Shown piece by piece: positions 61,782 to 64,000 of a DNA stretch of 64,000 nucleotides (within the stretch, counting starts at the first letter, position 1; each line of letters begins with the position of its first letter). A program made the translations under genes and the position numbers. The notes under the pieces are model-generated. The model made no database searches, had not been told where the DNA came from, and worked only from the letters and a program-made list of their open reading frames with translations. This DNA comes from Hymenolepis diminuta (taxonomy: Eukaryota; Platyhelminthes; Cestoda; Cyclophyllidea; Hymenolepididae), in assembly GCA_900708905.1 (NCBI GenBank), contig CAADRB010000035.1:557064-621063 (forward strand), in the 5' to 3' direction.

Positions 61782-64000
61782 GTATGTCTATTTCTCCATA
61801 CACATAATGCTTCTAGAATTTAACTGGTGCTGTTAAACTAACAAGCATTGAATGAAGGGTAGATGGGATGCCCACCTCGTTCTCTGAATATGTAAATGAA
61901 ATCTTCTTAAATACACAAAAACAATAATGACCCCTTAAGTACAGAAGCCCATAGAAATTTATTGGCAGGTAAGAGACTAAGGTAGGAAACGATCTTTCGA
62001 TCCTGTAAGAGTTTTGATAACTGTTATAATGCCGTTACCTTAGAAATCCTATGTCTTTAATTTTAAAAGTTCCAAACTTTATCCAACCGATCTTACCGAA
62101 TGTTAAAGTATAAAAACAAAATAGATGAACTCTTGTGACCTCTACTATGATAAATAATAATCTCGTGCACAATTTCATGGCTGAAAGAACGTACAAATGA
62201 ATCAAAGTGACATGATCAACTTATTCAATTAAATCAGTTAGTCAACAAGTTATCAATATTGCGGACACGAACTCAATCAGAAATAGAGGGATCAAATCAT
62301 AAAAATTGGGATTCGGAGCACTTGGATAATACGAAATGAACTATACCTCTAATAGACAACTCAATGTTTTCAGAATACAGATAAGGCAAGATCCTGACTT
62401 GATTATATTCTTCTATTCGATCCTCCGTTTTATCCCTTATTGGACTATTTTGCCTTTTCACATGTTAAAACTTATAAAAGCTTTTCTGCACTACCATAGA
62501 TGATAATAAGACTGTTGAAATATCGGTTTAAATCATAAGTGCGCCTGGCAAGCAGAGTGTATAACCCTCACTCATTTACAGTCAGTCCTCATTTTCACTA
62601 ATAATTTTCCTCCCTTTTTTCTCTCCACTTACACCCTAATATTCGCGCAAGTGGCGACGTCAGATGTATATTTGTGTTTATCTTTGTTCTCACAAAAATT
62701 ATCGCTCTCTTGCGTTTGTTTATTGCATTGTATGTGCGTCTCTTCTGTGAACACTCCGCACTATGCAATGAACTTTTTTAATTATCAGATAAATACTTTA
62801 CTACTATATTGACTAAAGTAGCAAGTCTGTTTGAAATCATCCATTCGTTCACATTACCGATATGACGAGTCGACAGCCAGCGACTGTTTGCTGATACATT
62901 GAGCTTTTTTAACGCATCTAAAACTGTCATTTTAGCGGCTGTTTTATAAGAATAGGCGCAGATCTCTCATGCGCTTGAACATTTCGCGTGTTGTACGTGA
63001 CTTGTCGGAAACTGGAACATGCAGCAGCTGCAATTTAAAGTGCATTTTATTCACGTGACAGTTCCTTTTCTGCGTTTTAAAATGTACCACTTTGCAATTC
63101 CCTGCTTGCCATTATGTTTCATATTTCTGCAACATCTTCAAGTCTCTCATAACCATTGTTTCATCTCAGACACCTCTCTATTTGTAATATTTAGTAGGTC
63201 CACTTGACATCTAGGTAAAACCCAGCCAATATGACGTACTCATACGACAAAAAGAAAACCTCAAGTTCACTGTCGCAAAAGCAGTTTCGATGTATCTATC
63301 AATTCTTCTTTTCCTATTCTCTTTCATCTCCCGCCTTTTTCTCTTTTCAAGCGTCCACTTTATCTATGGTCCAACTCAACTATCGGATTTCTGATTTTGG
63401 GAAAGGCCGTATCATGTTAGCTTCGAAGATCTTTCAATCTGTAAGCGATCCCAGTCGGACTATTAAAATATCACTACTCTAAATAATTCAGGGAAACTAA
63501 CGTTCTAGCGTTTGCTTTTACTCTTCTTTACTCAGTTTAAAAATTTGCCTGTGGAACTTTAAAACAATCTTCGTGGAAAACAGACAAAGGGAAGTTAAAT
63601 CTTCCCCACTTCGAATATTAACTTCGATCCTTATCACATAAACACAAATCCAAATACTCGAAGAAATCTGAACGTAACTTAGAACCAGAGGTAGAAAGGT
63701 AAAGACTTGTAACTCAATGAGAGCTTTTCCTCGCCCCTTTATTGGAAATCAATTCATATACAATTTTAACTTAGGATATTGATTGCCTATCCAGTTGGCT
63801 AGTAATATGACCGTGTTATCATGTAGCGTTCTCTCGGACGCACATTTTGACTCATGACTGCGCAGTTCTAATCGGCAGGTGATATTTTCATTTGTTGCTC
63901 GTCAGACTCTCAAGGAATTCAAGGCAGCCAATTCCTCTTAACGAACCTTAATTTGGCTCCTTTGTCATAACGACGTCTCCAGTGCTGATGTCTGTTTCCC
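61782..64000. other. TMEM145-like intron running to the window end
   Basis: No exon encoding further membrane helices was found in any frame that continues phase 0 from 61781. The open frames at 63019-63207 and 63231-63482 do not resemble the family. Confidence 0.55.

Noticed and set aside
61429..61836. 135-codon frame overlapping TMEM145-like exon 6
   Set aside because: It is a shadow of the frame that continues phase 0 from exon 5 and contains helix 4.
63940..64000. Possible next TMEM145-like exon after CTCCAG near the end
   Set aside because: In the required phase the first codons include a stop (TGC TGA).

Overview
This is an AT-rich, intron-rich animal nuclear genome segment. It carries two spliced genes in the same orientation on the + strand; no convincing gene was seen on the - strand. 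Splice junctions are GT/AG throughout. Intron lengths fall into two classes, about 65-140 bases and several kilobases. Together with the protein content this fits a lophotrochozoan, most likely a flatworm of tapeworm or fluke type. That taxonomic placement is an inference from style, not from a diagnostic marker.

Region 1 (1608-41668) is the 3' part of a multi-PDZ scaffold gene that I identify as an orthologue of GRIP (glutamate receptor-interacting protein). Fourteen exons were placed by hand. Reading phases agree at every junction, giving 1,245 residues ending in a stop codon at 41668. The exons encode PDZ2 to PDZ7 in the GRIP order: PDZ2-PDZ3, linker, PDZ4-PDZ5, acidic and proline-rich linker, PDZ6, long histidine- and serine-rich linker, PDZ7. 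PDZ1 and the N terminus should lie upstream of the window. Two splice choices are uncertain: the start of the exon near 5388 and the junction 30260/35805. A possible cassette exon lies at 8693-8834.

Region 2 (41669-45778) is intergenic. It has polyadenylation-like signals just after the first gene, one copy of a dispersed repeat, and a 92-base tandem duplication whose copies are separated by a single unresolved base (N at 44663).

Region 3 (45779-61781 and beyond) is the 5' part of a second gene. It encodes a signal peptide, an N-glycosylated luminal or extracellular domain, and the first four of an expected seven membrane helices. It resembles the TMEM145/GPR180 (intimal thickness receptor-like) family. 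Six exons totalling 505 codons join in phase, and the remaining exons should lie beyond base 64000. The loop between helices 3 and 4 is about 110 residues, far longer than the short loop I recall for vertebrate members.

The large introns hold old dispersed repeats. I found four pairs by eye, a tRNA-derived SINE-like element, a tRNA-like promoter-box fragment and a few simple repeats. GRIP proteins are cytoplasmic adaptors for trafficking receptors and TMEM145-type proteins are membrane receptors or trafficking factors, but nothing in the sequence shows that these two neighbours work together. I found no clearly new biological system here. The most notable points are the shared phase-2 intron position in PDZ2, PDZ3 and PDZ4, the frame-neutral intron inside the signal peptide of the second gene, and its expanded cytosolic loop.
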